From the NCBI GenBank assembly GCA_902363665.1, contig CABJAW010000001.1, positions 285,459 through 349,458 on the forward strand: a DNA stretch of 64,000 nucleotides, written 5' to 3'. The notes beneath the pieces are model-generated. The model ran no database searches. It had not been told where the DNA came from and saw only the letters and a list, made by a program, of their open reading frames with translations. The first letter of the stretch is position 1. Each line of letters opens with the position of its first letter. The position numbers were made by a program, and so were the translations under genes. Positions 28,521 through 37,243 of this stretch are shown here, piece by piece. Source of the stretch: Lachnospiraceae bacterium. Lineage in GTDB: Bacteria; Bacillota; Clostridia; Lachnospirales; Lachnospiraceae.

Positions 28521-28543
28521 CTTTTACTTTTTTCACAGTTGGC

Positions 28544-28603
28544 ATAAGCATCCCCTTACCCACCGCTTAGCGCTCCGTGCGCTTGAAGTGAGGGAATGCT
28601 TAT
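28544..28603. repeat. Dispersed hairpin repeat, family B, copy 1
   Basis: ATAAGCATCCCCT (28544-28556) pairs with AGGGAATGCTTAT (28591-28603), one mismatch, around a CACCGCTTAGCGCTCCGTGC loop region. The same layout recurs at 29934-29986 and, inverted, at 35794-35827, each time next to a gene end. Confidence 0.7.
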
Positions 28604-28619
28604 CTGCTTCAAACTAGCT

Positions 28620-29750
28620 TCACGACAGCCGTAAAATAAACTGCTCTGAAAAATAGCGGGCACTGCCGACTGCAGCCCCTTCCACATTATATCTGCTGGT
28701 ACTGATATAGCATTCCTCGTCATCGAATATTTCTTTTTCTTTCAGCAATGCTCTGATTTTCGGAAGATATTCATTTAGATAGCTGCCTGCATAACCGCCA
28801 AGTACCACCGGCAGATCTGTGCTGATATGAAGATTGTAAATCATAAGCGCCAATGCTCTCAGATACTCCTCAAAACGCTCCTGGTACTGCTCATTCCCCT
28901 GCTTCAGGCCTGAAAAAAAATCTTTCATTGATCCACCCGCAAGCTCACTGAGCAAAAGTGCAGAACCGTACGGATCATAATGACCTTTTTTTCCACAATA
29001 ACACAGCCTTCCTTCCGGCACAATGCAGATATGTCCAAGTTCTCCGCTGCGGTTATTTTTCCCCTTTGAAATTTGTCCGTCATGTACGATTGCGCCTCCG
29101 ACTGTATTACTCAAAGATAAAAATACGAATTCATCCGGCGCCTGATGCGTATAACACTCTGCCATGCATCCCGCTTCCGCATCATTAAAAAAACAGATTT
29201 CATACGGATATCCACTTATACGTCCTGCAAAATCCATCGGCTTTTTTAATTGAAAAATATGTGAGTATTCCAGGCTTTTCTGATCTTTACTGATAATCCC
29301 GGGCAGCGAAATGCCAAGCCCGTAAATCCGTTCTGACTCAATTTCCTGTTCCTTCAGAAAGGTCTCATGCATCTGTTTTAATTCTTTCCAGTATGCTTTG
29401 CTGTCTTCAAATCCTTTTTTATAGCGCTTGTTTACCAGAATTTCTCCCCGTAAATTTACAAGGGCAAAATCAATATGATTTTTTGTAATATCGATTCCTG
29501 CGGCATACCGATAATCCGGCACAACTGCAATTTCCATTGCTCTCCTGCCACCGTAAGAATCCTGCGGTCCTGCTTCATACGCCAGACCCTGCTCCACCAA
29601 CTCACCTGTAATCTGCCTTACTGTCGGAAGGCTCAATTTTAAATCACCGGCAATCGTCGGCTTTACTGCCTTTCCCTTTTCCAGAAGATACCTGTAAACC
29701 AGAATTTTATTCTGTCGTTTTACCTCAATACTATTTAACCCCACACGCAC
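28620..29750 (-). CDS. ROK-family transcriptional regulator (GTG start)
   Basis: 376 aa. An N-terminal winged HTH (NKILVYRYLLEKGKAVKPTI; LSLPTVRQITGELVEQGLAY) is followed by a ROK sugar-kinase-like domain. The zinc region reads GHICIVPEGRLCYCGKKGHY: the usual third cysteine of CxCGxxGC is histidine, so metal binding would be CCH-type or weakened. The ASP-box-like ATP motif is not clear, fitting a repressor rather than a kinase. GTG at 29750 follows AAGGA; a GTG at 29744 is an alternative. It lies between the ABC operon and the dehydrogenases and probably controls one or both. Confidence 0.9.
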   Translation of the reverse strand: MRVGLNSIEVKRQNKILVYRYLLEKGKAVKPTIAGDLKLSLPTVRQITGELVEQGLAYEAGPQDSYGGRRAMEIAVVPDYRYAAGIDITKNHIDFALVNLRGEILVNKRYKKGFEDSKAYWKELKQMHETFLKEQEIESERIYGLGISLPGIISKDQKSLEYSHIFQLKKPMDFAGRISGYPYEICFFNDAEAGCMAECYTHQAPDEFVFLSLSNTVGGAIVHDGQISKGKNNRSGELGHICIVPEGRLCYCGKKGHYDPYGSALLLSELAGGSMKDFFSGLKQGNEQYQERFEEYLRALALMIYNLHISTDLPVVLGGYAGSYLNEYLPKIRALLKEKEIFDDEECYISTSRYNVEGAAVGSARYFSEQFILRLS

Positions 29751-29797
29751 CTCTTCCTTTATTTTTATGTTACTGTACGGTTATCCGCAACAAGTCC

Positions 29798-29826
29798 ATT
29801 TTAGCATGTCGCCTGCACTACGTCCA
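29798..29826 (-). promoter_or_regulatory. Promoter for the ROK regulator at 28620-29750
   Basis: -10 TAAAAT (29798-29803) preceded by TGC, an extended -10, with a weak -35 TGGACG (29821-29826) at 17 bp. Confidence 0.45.
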
Positions 29827-29837
29827 GTTTTGCCTTG

Positions 29838-29884
29838 TCAAAGCGGATATTCGCAATCCGCTTCGCTACTTGCTCATAACCGAG
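29838..29884 (+). repeat. Dispersed hairpin repeat, family A, copy 1
   Basis: AGCGGATATTCGCAATCCGC followed by TTCGCTACTTGCTCATAACC. A 7-bp stem (AGCGGAT/ATCCGCT) is flanked by a CTTCGCTAC tail. Close relatives lie at 32434-32461, 61853-61895 and 61933-61962, with shorter pieces inside the 138-bp tandem repeat and near 47145. Confidence 0.75.
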
Positions 29885-29900
29885 TAGCTGCTTTGCAGCT

Positions 29901-29986
29901 TATCAGGAGTGGCTTGTACCACTCCTGATACAAGCAAGTCCCCACCCACTGCTTATTGCTCAGCGCAATTGAAGCAGGGGACTTGC
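29901..29986. repeat. Perfect hairpin plus family B repeat, copy 2
   Basis: A perfect 12-bp stem (29901-29912 with 29919-29930, CTTGTA loop) is followed by a second hairpin (29934-29943 with 29977-29986) whose loop, ACTGCTTATTGCTCAGCGCA, matches the family B copies at 28544-28603 and 35794-35827. The pair lies between the dehydrogenase stop and the ROK gene and may also act as a processing or termination structure; no long T-run follows. Confidence 0.7.
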
Positions 29987-30029
29987 CTGACTCGGTTAAA
30001 AAAAGAATGTGCCTCTTTTCTTTTTATAC

Positions 30030-31076
30030 TTATTCCTCCGATGCATCCACGTCAATCAAAACCTTCATCGTGGTCTCTCGATTATCATCGATATATTCAT
30101 ACGCTTTCTGATAATCCAAAAACGCAAAATGACTGCTCATCAGCGGTTTCAGCTGAATTTTTCCTTCACTTACCAGTCGGATCGCATCAACGTAATCTTC
30201 ATGACGATACATCATCGTTGTATTCAAATCCAGTTCATGATCATTGAGCACCGCAAGATCCACCGTTGCAAGCTTGCCAAATACGGCCACCAATATGATC
30301 GTACTTCCTTTTCTCGCATATTTGATTGCCTGACCCATTGTAATGTCGTTTCCGGCGCAGTCATAAATTACATCTGCCTTATCTGCTCCGAAACATTCCA
30401 CCATTGCATCCCCAAAATCTTTTTCTTTTGTATTAATAGTAAAATCTGCGCCGCAGCTTTTTGCCAGCTCCAGACGATAATCAGAAACATCTGTAATCAT
30501 TACCTGCTCTGCCCCGAGCGCCTTACAGGACTGTGCCAGTAAAATACCGATCGGCCCACATCCAAGAATGGCCACCTTTGCCCCTTTTAACTCCGTGAAA
30601 CGTTTTGCCGCATGCACCGTCACCGCAAGCGGCTCAAGCATTGCCCCCTCATTATAAGTCAGATTTTCCGGCAAAGGTGTTACCTTTGAAGCATCTACCG
30701 CAAAATATTCGCTTGCCGTTCCGGTTGTCTGAAATCCCATTACCTTCAGCTTTTCGCACAGATTGTATTTTCCATGCCTGCATGGGTAGCAGGTGCCACA
30801 GTAAACCTGTGGCTCAATTGTTACTTTTTGCCCCTCGGTAAACTCTGTCACGTTTTTTCCGGCTTTTACTACCTTTGCAGAAAGCTCATGTCCCTGTGTC
30901 ACCGGATAGGAAGTAAATGGGTGGGTACCGTGATACACATGAATATCACTTCCACAAATTCCGATTTTCATAATTTTAACCAGCACCTGATCCTCTCCGA
31001 TTTCCGGTACCGGAACGCTTCGAAACTCAATTTTTTTCGGTGCAGTCATTACCTGCTGCAGCATTTCTTTCTTCAT
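30030..31076 (-). CDS. Zinc-dependent medium-chain alcohol/polyol dehydrogenase
   Basis: 348 aa, NAD(P)-dependent MDR family. The catalytic zinc ligands lie in GICGSD and GHE, the structural zinc in CGTCYPCRHGKYNLC, and the Rossmann motif is AILGCGPIGIL. It resembles sorbitol/threonine/galactitol-type dehydrogenases; the substrate is not determinable. Start 31076 has AAAGGAG upstream; the longer frame to 31109 does not. Downstream of a second MDR enzyme, so probably one operon. Confidence 0.92.
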   Translation of the reverse strand: MKKEMLQQVMTAPKKIEFRSVPVPEIGEDQVLVKIMKIGICGSDIHVYHGTHPFTSYPVTQGHELSAKVVKAGKNVTEFTEGQKVTIEPQVYCGTCYPCRHGKYNLCEKLKVMGFQTTGTASEYFAVDASKVTPLPENLTYNEGAMLEPLAVTVHAAKRFTELKGAKVAILGCGPIGILLAQSCKALGAEQVMITDVSDYRLELAKSCGADFTINTKEKDFGDAMVECFGADKADVIYDCAGNDITMGQAIKYARKGSTIILVAVFGKLATVDLAVLNDHELDLNTTMMYRHEDYVDAIRLVSEGKIQLKPLMSSHFAFLDYQKAYEYIDDNRETTMKVLIDVDASEE

Positions 31077-31176
31077 ATATCTATCTGCTCCTTTCCTCAG
31101 CCCTGCCATATGTCATAATATCCTCACTTTTTTTCAGTAAGCTACCATGACATACGCATATCATGCTCAAATGTTT

Positions 31177-32214
31177 TTATCCCCACGGATGCACCATAAC
31201 CTTGATTGATTCACTGCTCATCTGCATATGAATCGCCTCGTCAAGATGCTCCAGATCATAAGCATGTGTGATCAGCTTTTTGATCTCCAGGCAGTGTCCA
31301 TTAATCAGATTCACTGCCCGCTGATGTGTATCCGGATTGATCATTGACCCAAGAATCCGCAATTCCTTTTTATATACATCAAACAGTGGGAGTGCTACCG
31401 TTGCATCCGTTGCCGGCACACTGAACAGAAGCAACGTTGCTCCAAATCCTGCAGCATAAAATGCCTGTTCCACTGCAAATGGCTTTCCGACGCATTCAAT
31501 AACCACATCTGCTCCGTCTCTGCCGCAGATTTCTCTGATCTTTCCCCTGACATCCTCATTTAACGGATCGATAACAGCATCTGCTCCGACTTCCAGACCG
31601 ATTTTCCTGCGCATCTCAACCGGCTCACTTAACATTACCGTTGATGCTCCTGAAATTTTTGCCATCTGAACCATTAGAAGTCCAATCGTTCCGCCTCCGA
31701 TCACTAATACTGCCTGACCTGGCCGTATCGCAGCCTGATCAATTCCATGTACCACACAGGCAAGCGGTTCTGCCATCGCTGCCACATCAAAATCAATCTC
31801 TTTATTTACTACAAAACACTGTGATTCCGGGCATACGGCATACTCCGCAAAACCTCCGTCGCGCGTTACGCCGAGTGCTGAAAGATGCTCACAATTCTGC
31901 TTTTTTCCCATACGGCACGGAAGACATTTTCCACAGTACAAATTCGGATCCATTGCCACATGATCTCCGACGCTGACTGTTGTAACTGCCTCTCCTGTTT
32001 CTATTACAATTCCGGAAAACTCATGTCCAAGTACAACCGGCGGTGTCACATCTGCTGAACCGGCCTCTCCATGATAAATATGAACATCTGTTCCGCAAAT
32101 ACCACAGGCCATGTTCTTCACCAGCACCTCGTGTTCTCCAAGCGGAGCGAATTCCATATCGCGCACTTCAAATTTCGGAGTCTTCTGTGCTCCCAGAAAA
32201 TACGTTCCTTTCAT
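31177..32214 (-). CDS. Zinc-dependent medium-chain alcohol/polyol dehydrogenase, second copy
   Basis: 345 aa. The ATG at 32214 is chosen because GGAGG lies 8 nt upstream; the ATG at 32229 contains that site. Motifs are ACGICGTDVHIYHGE, LGHEFSG, CGKCLPCRMGKKQNC and VIGGGTIGLL. It is only moderately similar to its neighbour, so the two likely oxidise different substrates or act in sequence (for example a polyol and its keto product). First gene of the minus-strand pair; its promoter overlaps an operator-like motif. Confidence 0.92.
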   Translation of the reverse strand: MKGTYFLGAQKTPKFEVRDMEFAPLGEHEVLVKNMACGICGTDVHIYHGEAGSADVTPPVVLGHEFSGIVIETGEAVTTVSVGDHVAMDPNLYCGKCLPCRMGKKQNCEHLSALGVTRDGGFAEYAVCPESQCFVVNKEIDFDVAAMAEPLACVVHGIDQAAIRPGQAVLVIGGGTIGLLMVQMAKISGASTVMLSEPVEMRRKIGLEVGADAVIDPLNEDVRGKIREICGRDGADVVIECVGKPFAVEQAFYAAGFGATLLLFSVPATDATVALPLFDVYKKELRILGSMINPDTHQRAVNLINGHCLEIKKLITHAYDLEHLDEAIHMQMSSESIKVMVHPWG

Positions 32215-32258
32215 ACCTGATTCCTCCATTTCAAAGACCCTTTATTTATTAACTTTAT

Positions 32259-32306
32259 GTAAGTTTATTTAAAAAGTAGTTTACCACAATTTCAGAAGCT
32301 GTACAA
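32259..32306 (-). promoter_or_regulatory. Promoter and operator of the dehydrogenase pair
   Basis: -35 TTGTAC (32301-32306), 17-bp spacer, -10 TAAACT (32278-32283). The motif AAACTACTTTTTAAATAAAC (minus strand, 32264-32283) overlaps the -10 and the start point, as expected for repression. It matches the sites near 28197-28273. Confidence 0.6.
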
Positions 32307-32374
32307 TACGCATTATTCCCAATCTCATCCCCTGATTTTTGTTATATTTGTCGCATACCTTCTTCCCCTTCTGA

Positions 32375-32433
32375 TTGACAATCTACCTGTGCCTTGTTAT
32401 GATAAATTTATTCTTAAACTTATTTTATTTTAG
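32375..32433 (+). promoter_or_regulatory. Promoter of the divergent ROK gene with an operator-like site
   Basis: -35 TTGACA (32375-32380), 17-bp spacer, -10 TATGAT (32398-32403). AAACTTATTTTATTTTAG at 32416-32433 lies just after the start and resembles the sites in front of the ABC and dehydrogenase genes, suggesting autorepression. Confidence 0.65.
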
Positions 32434-32461
32434 TCAAAGCAGATATCCTCGATCTGCTTTG
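32434..32461 (+). repeat. Family A hairpin in the ROK leader
   Basis: AAAGCAGAT and ATCTGCTTT form a 9-bp stem, followed by GCTACTTGC, as in family A. It ends about 10 nt before the GGGAGG ribosome site and may influence translation. Confidence 0.6.
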
Positions 32462-32480
32462 CTACTTGCAGGGAGGTATC

Positions 32481-33611
32481 ATGGCTCAGTCAAATTTAAC
32501 CGCGCACGAAGTAAAAAAAATCAATCGAACAAAGGTCTTTCAATATATTTATGAACAGCGCCAGACTTCCCGGCCGGATATTGCGACCGCCCTCCATCTC
32601 AGTTTTCCGACCGTTTCTCAGAATCTTGTTGATCTTGAAGAATCCGGTCTCATTGAAAAAGGAGACTTTCTGGAATCCACCGGCGGCCGCAAAGCACAAT
32701 GCCTTTTATGCCGTGCCACTGCCCGTATCGCAGTTGGTATGGAAATTCTCCGTGAATTCGTCTCAGTCAGTGTGATTGATCTCTATGGCACAGTGCTGGC
32801 ACATCATATCATCAACCTGCCCTACAGCAATGATCCATACTACTTTCTTGAAGTTTGTCGTGCTTTAAATGAATTTATTGCCGCTCTTCCGTACGACCCT
32901 TCTGTTATTCTCGGCATCGGTATCGCAATTCAGGGACTGATCTCCCCTGACGGTCAGACTGTTACCTTCGGAAAGGTACTTGGACACACCGGTCTTTCAC
33001 TCGACCGTTTTCAGGAACACCTGAATTACCCATGTATTTTTCTGCATGATTCAAAAGTTGCGGCCTCTGCACAGATCTGGTTCCAGAAAGAGATCACCAA
33101 CGCTGTGTATGTCTCTTTGAACCGCAATATTGGCGGCGCTGTGATTTTAAACGGTACGGTCTTCGAAGGAAACTCCTTAATCAGTGGTACCCTGGAGCAT
33201 ATGTGTCTAATTCCAGGCGGCAAACCATGCTACTGCGGCAAATGCGGCTGCGTGGAATCATACTGCTCTGCCAACGCGCTCAAAGAAGAAGCAGGTGAAA
33301 GTCTTGAACTGTTCTTTGCCAAGCTGCGTTCCGGAGAAATGCATGAAATACAGGTTTGGGATACCTTTCTCCACCATCTTGCCCGTGTCATCTCAAACAT
33401 CCGAAATATTCTCGATGTTGATTTTCTGCTCGGCGGATTTTTAAATGCTTATTTCTGCCCGGAGGACTATGAGACGCTCTCCTGTCTTGCGGCAGAAAAC
33501 TGCGGTATCTCCGATGAAAAAGTACGGATTCTTTCCGGTTCACACGATGATCAGATCACGTCGATCGGTGCAGGGCTGTATTATATCCGGGCATTTCTGG
33601 AACAAATATGA
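32481..33611 (+). CDS. ROK-family transcriptional regulator
   Basis: 376 aa. N-terminal HTH (NRTKVFQYIYEQRQTSRPDI; LSFPTVSQNLVDLEESGLIE) followed by the ROK domain. The zinc motif GKPCYCGKCGCVESY is canonical, unlike the neighbouring ROK protein. Start is the ATG at 32481 with GGGAGG just 4-5 nt upstream; the longer TTG frame runs through that site. Divergent from the two dehydrogenase genes and probably their repressor. Confidence 0.92.
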   Translation: MAQSNLTAHEVKKINRTKVFQYIYEQRQTSRPDIATALHLSFPTVSQNLVDLEESGLIEKGDFLESTGGRKAQCLLCRATARIAVGMEILREFVSVSVIDLYGTVLAHHIINLPYSNDPYYFLEVCRALNEFIAALPYDPSVILGIGIAIQGLISPDGQTVTFGKVLGHTGLSLDRFQEHLNYPCIFLHDSKVAASAQIWFQKEITNAVYVSLNRNIGGAVILNGTVFEGNSLISGTLEHMCLIPGGKPCYCGKCGCVESYCSANALKEEAGESLELFFAKLRSGEMHEIQVWDTFLHHLARVISNIRNILDVDFLLGGFLNAYFCPEDYETLSCLAAENCGISDEKVRILSGSHDDQITSIGAGLYYIRAFLEQI

Positions 33612-33670
33612 GAAACTGCCAGAAACAGGAACACTCTGTTCTGATAAAAAATGTGCTTCACGCCGCAATA

Positions 33671-33796
33671 TATAGCAATTCTGCAAAATAATGCATCCCC
33701 TCCGATCTGTCAGAGCGCGAAATACTGCGTCAGAAATCTTTGTCTTTCGCACTCTGCCAAATCGTCTTGCCTGCATCATTTTATTGAATTGCTATA
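33671..33796. mobile_element. MITE-like 126-bp palindromic element
   Basis: Perfect 11-bp terminal inverted repeats (TATAGCAATTC at 33671-33681; GAATTGCTATA at 33786-33796), with weaker pairing further in. An inner stem, CAGAGCGCGAAA with TTTCGCACTCTG, has one mismatch. No coding capacity and no clear target duplication. A diverged 42-bp relative of its inner part lies at 40125-40166 on the other strand. Confidence 0.6.
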
Positions 33797-33879
33797 GAAA
33801 AACAGACTCACACATAACAAACTGTCCGAATCATTCAGTATCATGGATTCAGGCGGTTTTATTTTTTTGAAAAAAAGAA

Positions 33880-33908
33880 TGGATTTTCTTTTCCGATGGT
33901 TGTATAAT
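33880..33908 (+). promoter_or_regulatory. Candidate pyrG promoter
   Basis: A consensus TATAAT at 33903-33908 with a poor -35 (TGGATT, 33880-33885) at 17 bp. It is 90 bp before the ATG. A pyrG-type GGG-start reiterative attenuator, known in bacilli, is not evident. Confidence 0.45.
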
Positions 33909-33997
33909 ATAACAGTTTTTTAAAAAAGCGGATCTGAAATCCCCGCTTTCCCTATCACAATCACGCACATCACACACAACAATACAGGAGGAAAGCC

Positions 33998-35617
33998 ATG
34001 CCAGTAAAATACGTTTTCGTAACAGGCGGTGTCGTTTCCGGACTTGGAAAGGGTATCACCGCAGCATCGCTGGGCCGTCTGCTCAAAGCACGCGGCTATA
34101 AGGTAACCATGCAGAAATTTGACCCGTACATCAACATCGACCCTGGAACCATGAATCCGATCCAGCACGGCGAGGTATTCGTCACCGATGACGGCGCAGA
34201 AACCGACCTTGACCTTGGCCATTATGAGCGTTTCATTGATGAAAGTCTCACCAAAAATTCCAACGTTACCACCGGAAAGATTTACTGGTCCGTTCTTCAA
34301 AAAGAACGCCGCGGCGACTACGGCGGCGGCACCGTACAGGTTATCCCTCACATCACAAACGAAATCAAGAGCCGCTTCTATCGCGACTATACAAACACAT
34401 CCAACGAAACACAGATCGCCATCATCGAGGTAGGCGGTACTGTCGGCGACATCGAAAGCCAGCCGTTTCTTGAGGCAATCCGCCAGTTTCAGCACGATAT
34501 CGGCCATGAAAACGCCATTTTAATTCACGTCACCCTGATTCCTTATCTCAAGGCATCCGGAGAAATGAAAACAAAACCGACCCAGGCCAGTGTAAAAGAG
34601 CTTCAGGGTATGGGAATCTGGCCGGACATTATTGTATGCCGCTCCGAGCATCCTCTTGATAAAGCAATCAAAGATAAAATTGCCCTTTTCTGCAATGTTC
34701 CAAGCAGTAATGTTCTTCAGAATCTCGATGTGGAATATCTTTATGAAGCGCCGCTTGCAATGGAACGTGAACATCTGGCCGAGGTAGCCTGCAAATGTCT
34801 GAATCTTCCGTGTCCGGAACCGGATCTTAATGACTGGAAAGCTATGGTGGAAGCCCTGCGTACACCGACCCGTGAGGTCAATATCGCACTTGTCGGAAAA
34901 TATATCTCCTTGCATGATGCCTATATCAGTGTTGTTGAGGCACTGAAGCATGGCGGAATCGCAAGCCATGCTACTGTCAATATTCACTGGATCAATTCAG
35001 AAGATGTAACAGAAGAAAATGCAGATGAATACCTTGCAGGCGCAGACGGTATCCTTGTACCCGGAGGCTTTGGGGATCGCGGTATTGACGGAAAAATCGA
35101 AGCTATTCGATATGCAAGAACACATAACATTCCGTTTCTTGGACTCTGCCTTGGTATGCAGCTCGCAATTGTCGAATATGCACGCCATGTAGCCGGACTG
35201 GAGGAAGCACACAGCATCGAACTCAATCCGCAGACTCCTTACCCTGTTATCGCACTTCTGCCGGATCAGAATGGCATAGAGGATATCGGCGGCACCCTGC
35301 GTCTCGGCTCTTATCCGTGTATTCTGGATAAATCGACGAAAGCCTATGAATTGTATGGGGCTGAGGAAATTCACGAGCGCCACAGACATCGCTATGAGGT
35401 CAACAATGACTTCCGCCGTATCCTGACCGACAATGGACTGACACTCTCCGGCCTTTCCCCGGACGGCCGCATCGTCGAGATGATTGAGCTGAAGGATCAT
35501 CCGTTCTTCATTGCCACACAGGCTCATCCGGAACTGAAATCCCGTCCAAACCGACCGCATCCGCTGTTTCGTGGTTTCGTGGAGGCAGCACTGAAAAAAC
35601 AGGACGAACGGAAATAG
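33998..35617 (+). CDS. pyrG: CTP synthase
   Basis: 539 aa, full length. The N-terminal synthetase domain has [10 protein letters not shown] and [20 protein letters not shown], and phosphorylates UTP for amination to CTP. The C-terminal class-I glutaminase has GLCLGMQ (Cys about residue 384) and [22 protein letters not shown] precedes the ATG. Confidence 0.98.
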   Translation: MPVKYVFVTGGVVSGLGKGITAASLGRLLKARGYKVTMQKFDPYINIDPGTMNPIQHGEVFVTDDGAETDLDLGHYERFIDESLTKNSNVTTGKIYWSVLQKERRGDYGGGTVQVIPHITNEIKSRFYRDYTNTSNETQIAIIEVGGTVGDIESQPFLEAIRQFQHDIGHENAILIHVTLIPYLKASGEMKTKPTQASVKELQGMGIWPDIIVCRSEHPLDKAIKDKIALFCNVPSSNVLQNLDVEYLYEAPLAMEREHLAEVACKCLNLPCPEPDLNDWKAMVEALRTPTREVNIALVGKYISLHDAYISVVEALKHGGIASHATVNIHWINSEDVTEENADEYLAGADGILVPGGFGDRGIDGKIEAIRYARTHNIPFLGLCLGMQLAIVEYARHVAGLEEAHSIELNPQTPYPVIALLPDQNGIEDIGGTLRLGSYPCILDKSTKAYELYGAEEIHERHRHRYEVNNDFRRILTDNGLTLSGLSPDGRIVEMIELKDHPFFIATQAHPELKSRPNRPHPLFRGFVEAALKKQDERK

Positions 35618-35724
35618 ATCTGCCCGAAAACAGCATTTGCATTTGTTCCGCATACCTGATGCGGTAAAATGCCCCTCTGCGTTCTGGCTTCATCTTGGGA
35701 AAAAACAGGTATCTATCCCATAAA

Positions 35725-35767
35725 AAACTGGCTGGCAGTACTGTTTCAAAGTACTCCAGCCAGTTTT
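35725..35767. terminator. Bidirectional terminator between pyrG and purH
   Basis: AAACTGGCTGG and AGTAC (35725-35741) pair with GTACT and CCAGCCAGTTT (35751-35767). TTTTGTTTCTTC follows on the plus strand and TTTTTTATG on the minus strand, serving the two converging genes. Confidence 0.88.
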
Positions 35768-35793
35768 GTTTCTTCTACATTTCGTTTTAAGGA

Positions 35794-35827
35794 CCACTGC
35801 AGGATTGCGCGGAGCAATAAGCAGTGG
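35794..35827 (-). repeat. Dispersed hairpin repeat, family B, copy 3
   Basis: CCACTGC pairs with GCAGTGG, with an inner ATTGC/GCAAT stem. On the minus strand it reads CCACTGCTTATTGCTCCGCG, close to the loop of the copy at 29934-29986. It ends 16 bp from the purH stop. Confidence 0.65.
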
Positions 35828-35843
35828 AGAACCTGATTCCTCA

Positions 35844-37022
35844 TCAATGATGGAACAACCGAATCCCAGTAAATGCCATCGCCATGCCGTACTTGTTGCA
35901 CGTCGCAATCACATCTGCATCACGGACGGATCCGCCCGGCTGTGCGATGTAGGCTACACCGGACTTGTGTGCCCGCTCAATATTGTCGCTGAATGGGAAA
36001 AACGCATCCGATCCGAGCGTCACACCCTGCAGCTGATCCAGCCATGCACGCTTCTCTTTCTCTGTAAATACCGCCGGTTTCTCGGTAAATACCCGCTCCC
36101 ATGCGCCGTCTGCAAGTACATCCATGTACTCGTTTCCAATGTAAACATCAATCGCATTATCACGCTCTGCTCTCGTGATCGTATCGCGGAACGGAAGGGC
36201 AAGCACCTTTGGATTCTGGCGCAGGAACCAGTTATCTGCCTTCTGACCTGCCAGTCTTGTACAATGTACACGGGACTGCTGTCCTGCTCCAATTCCGATT
36301 GCCTGTCCGTCTTTTACGTAGCAGACTGAATTGGACTGGGTATACTTCAGAATGATCAGCGCAATCTTCATATCACGCAGTGCATCTGCCGGAACGTCTT
36401 TTTTTTCTGTCACAAAGTTTGAAAGCAGCTCATCGTTGATCGGCAGCTCCTGACGTCCCTGCTCAAATGTCACACCAAATACCTGCTTATGCTCAATCGG
36501 TGCCGGATGATAATTCGCATCGATCTGAATGACATTGTAGTTTCCTTTCTTTTTCTGCTTCAGGATCTCAAGCGCTTCCTCGGTGTAGCCAGGAGCGATC
36601 ACACCATCCGATACCTCACGTTTAATCAGCATCGCCGTATCGCGGTCGCAGACATCAGAGAGTGCAATAAAATCACCGAAGGAAGACATACGGTCTGCAC
36701 CTCTTGCTCTCGCGTAGGCACTCGCCAGCGGTGAAAGTTCACCCTGATCGTCCACCCAGTAGATCTTCGCAAGTGTCTCATCGAGCGGAAGTCCAACTGC
36801 CGCTCCTGCCGGGGAAACATGTTTGAAAGAAGTCGCCGCCGGAAGACCTGTCGCCTCTTTCAGCTCCTTTACCAGCTGCCAGCCGTTGAAGGCATCCAGA
36901 AAATTGATATAGCCCGGACGGCCGCTCAGCACCTGGATTGGCAGATCGGAACCATCCTCCATAAAAATGCGGGACGGTTTCTGATTCGGGTTGCATCCAT
37001 ATTTTAACTGTAATTCGTTCAT
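35844..37022 (-). CDS. purH: AICAR transformylase, PurH lacking the cyclohydrolase domain
   Basis: 392 aa. It formylates AICAR to FAICAR with 10-formyl-THF. Only the transformylase half of PurH is present: the protein starts MNELQLKYGCNPNQKPSRIF and lacks the N-terminal MGS-like IMP cyclohydrolase domain. The catalytic Lys-His lies in SFKHVSPAG (usually xxKHxNPxG-like). Start 37022 has AAAGGA 8 nt upstream. The missing activity is supplied by the PurO-type gene immediately upstream. Confidence 0.93.
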   Translation of the reverse strand: MNELQLKYGCNPNQKPSRIFMEDGSDLPIQVLSGRPGYINFLDAFNGWQLVKELKEATGLPAATSFKHVSPAGAAVGLPLDETLAKIYWVDDQGELSPLASAYARARGADRMSSFGDFIALSDVCDRDTAMLIKREVSDGVIAPGYTEEALEILKQKKKGNYNVIQIDANYHPAPIEHKQVFGVTFEQGRQELPINDELLSNFVTEKKDVPADALRDMKIALIILKYTQSNSVCYVKDGQAIGIGAGQQSRVHCTRLAGQKADNWFLRQNPKVLALPFRDTITRAERDNAIDVYIGNEYMDVLADGAWERVFTEKPAVFTEKEKRAWLDQLQGVTLGSDAFFPFSDNIERAHKSGVAYIAQPGGSVRDADVIATCNKYGMAMAFTGIRLFHH

Positions 37023-37243
37023 ATCGATCTTCCTTTCGAAATCATTTTGTGTTTTCTGTTTCATTCCTGATAAAGCCAGACAGATACTATCATTCATCAC
37101 ACCAAAACAGATATTCCTTTTTTATCGAGAATCACATACCGATAAATTATTCAGTATTTCATTTTTTATCTACGATGCTTTCCAGAAAATAAATATCCTG
37201 CTGTACCCGCTGACTTCTTACTTATCCCGTTTATCTTATCTCT

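Larger units (their letters stand above)
33612..33997. other. ROK-pyrG intergenic region
   Basis: 386 bp without a credible gene. It contains the palindromic element at 33671-33796 and the pyrG promoter region. A 79-codon frame on the minus strand is only the palindrome read through. Confidence 0.7.

Noticed and set aside
33540..33779. 79-residue minus-strand frame after the ROK gene
   Set aside because: It overlaps the ROK 3' end and the palindromic element; composition reflects the palindrome rather than coding selection.
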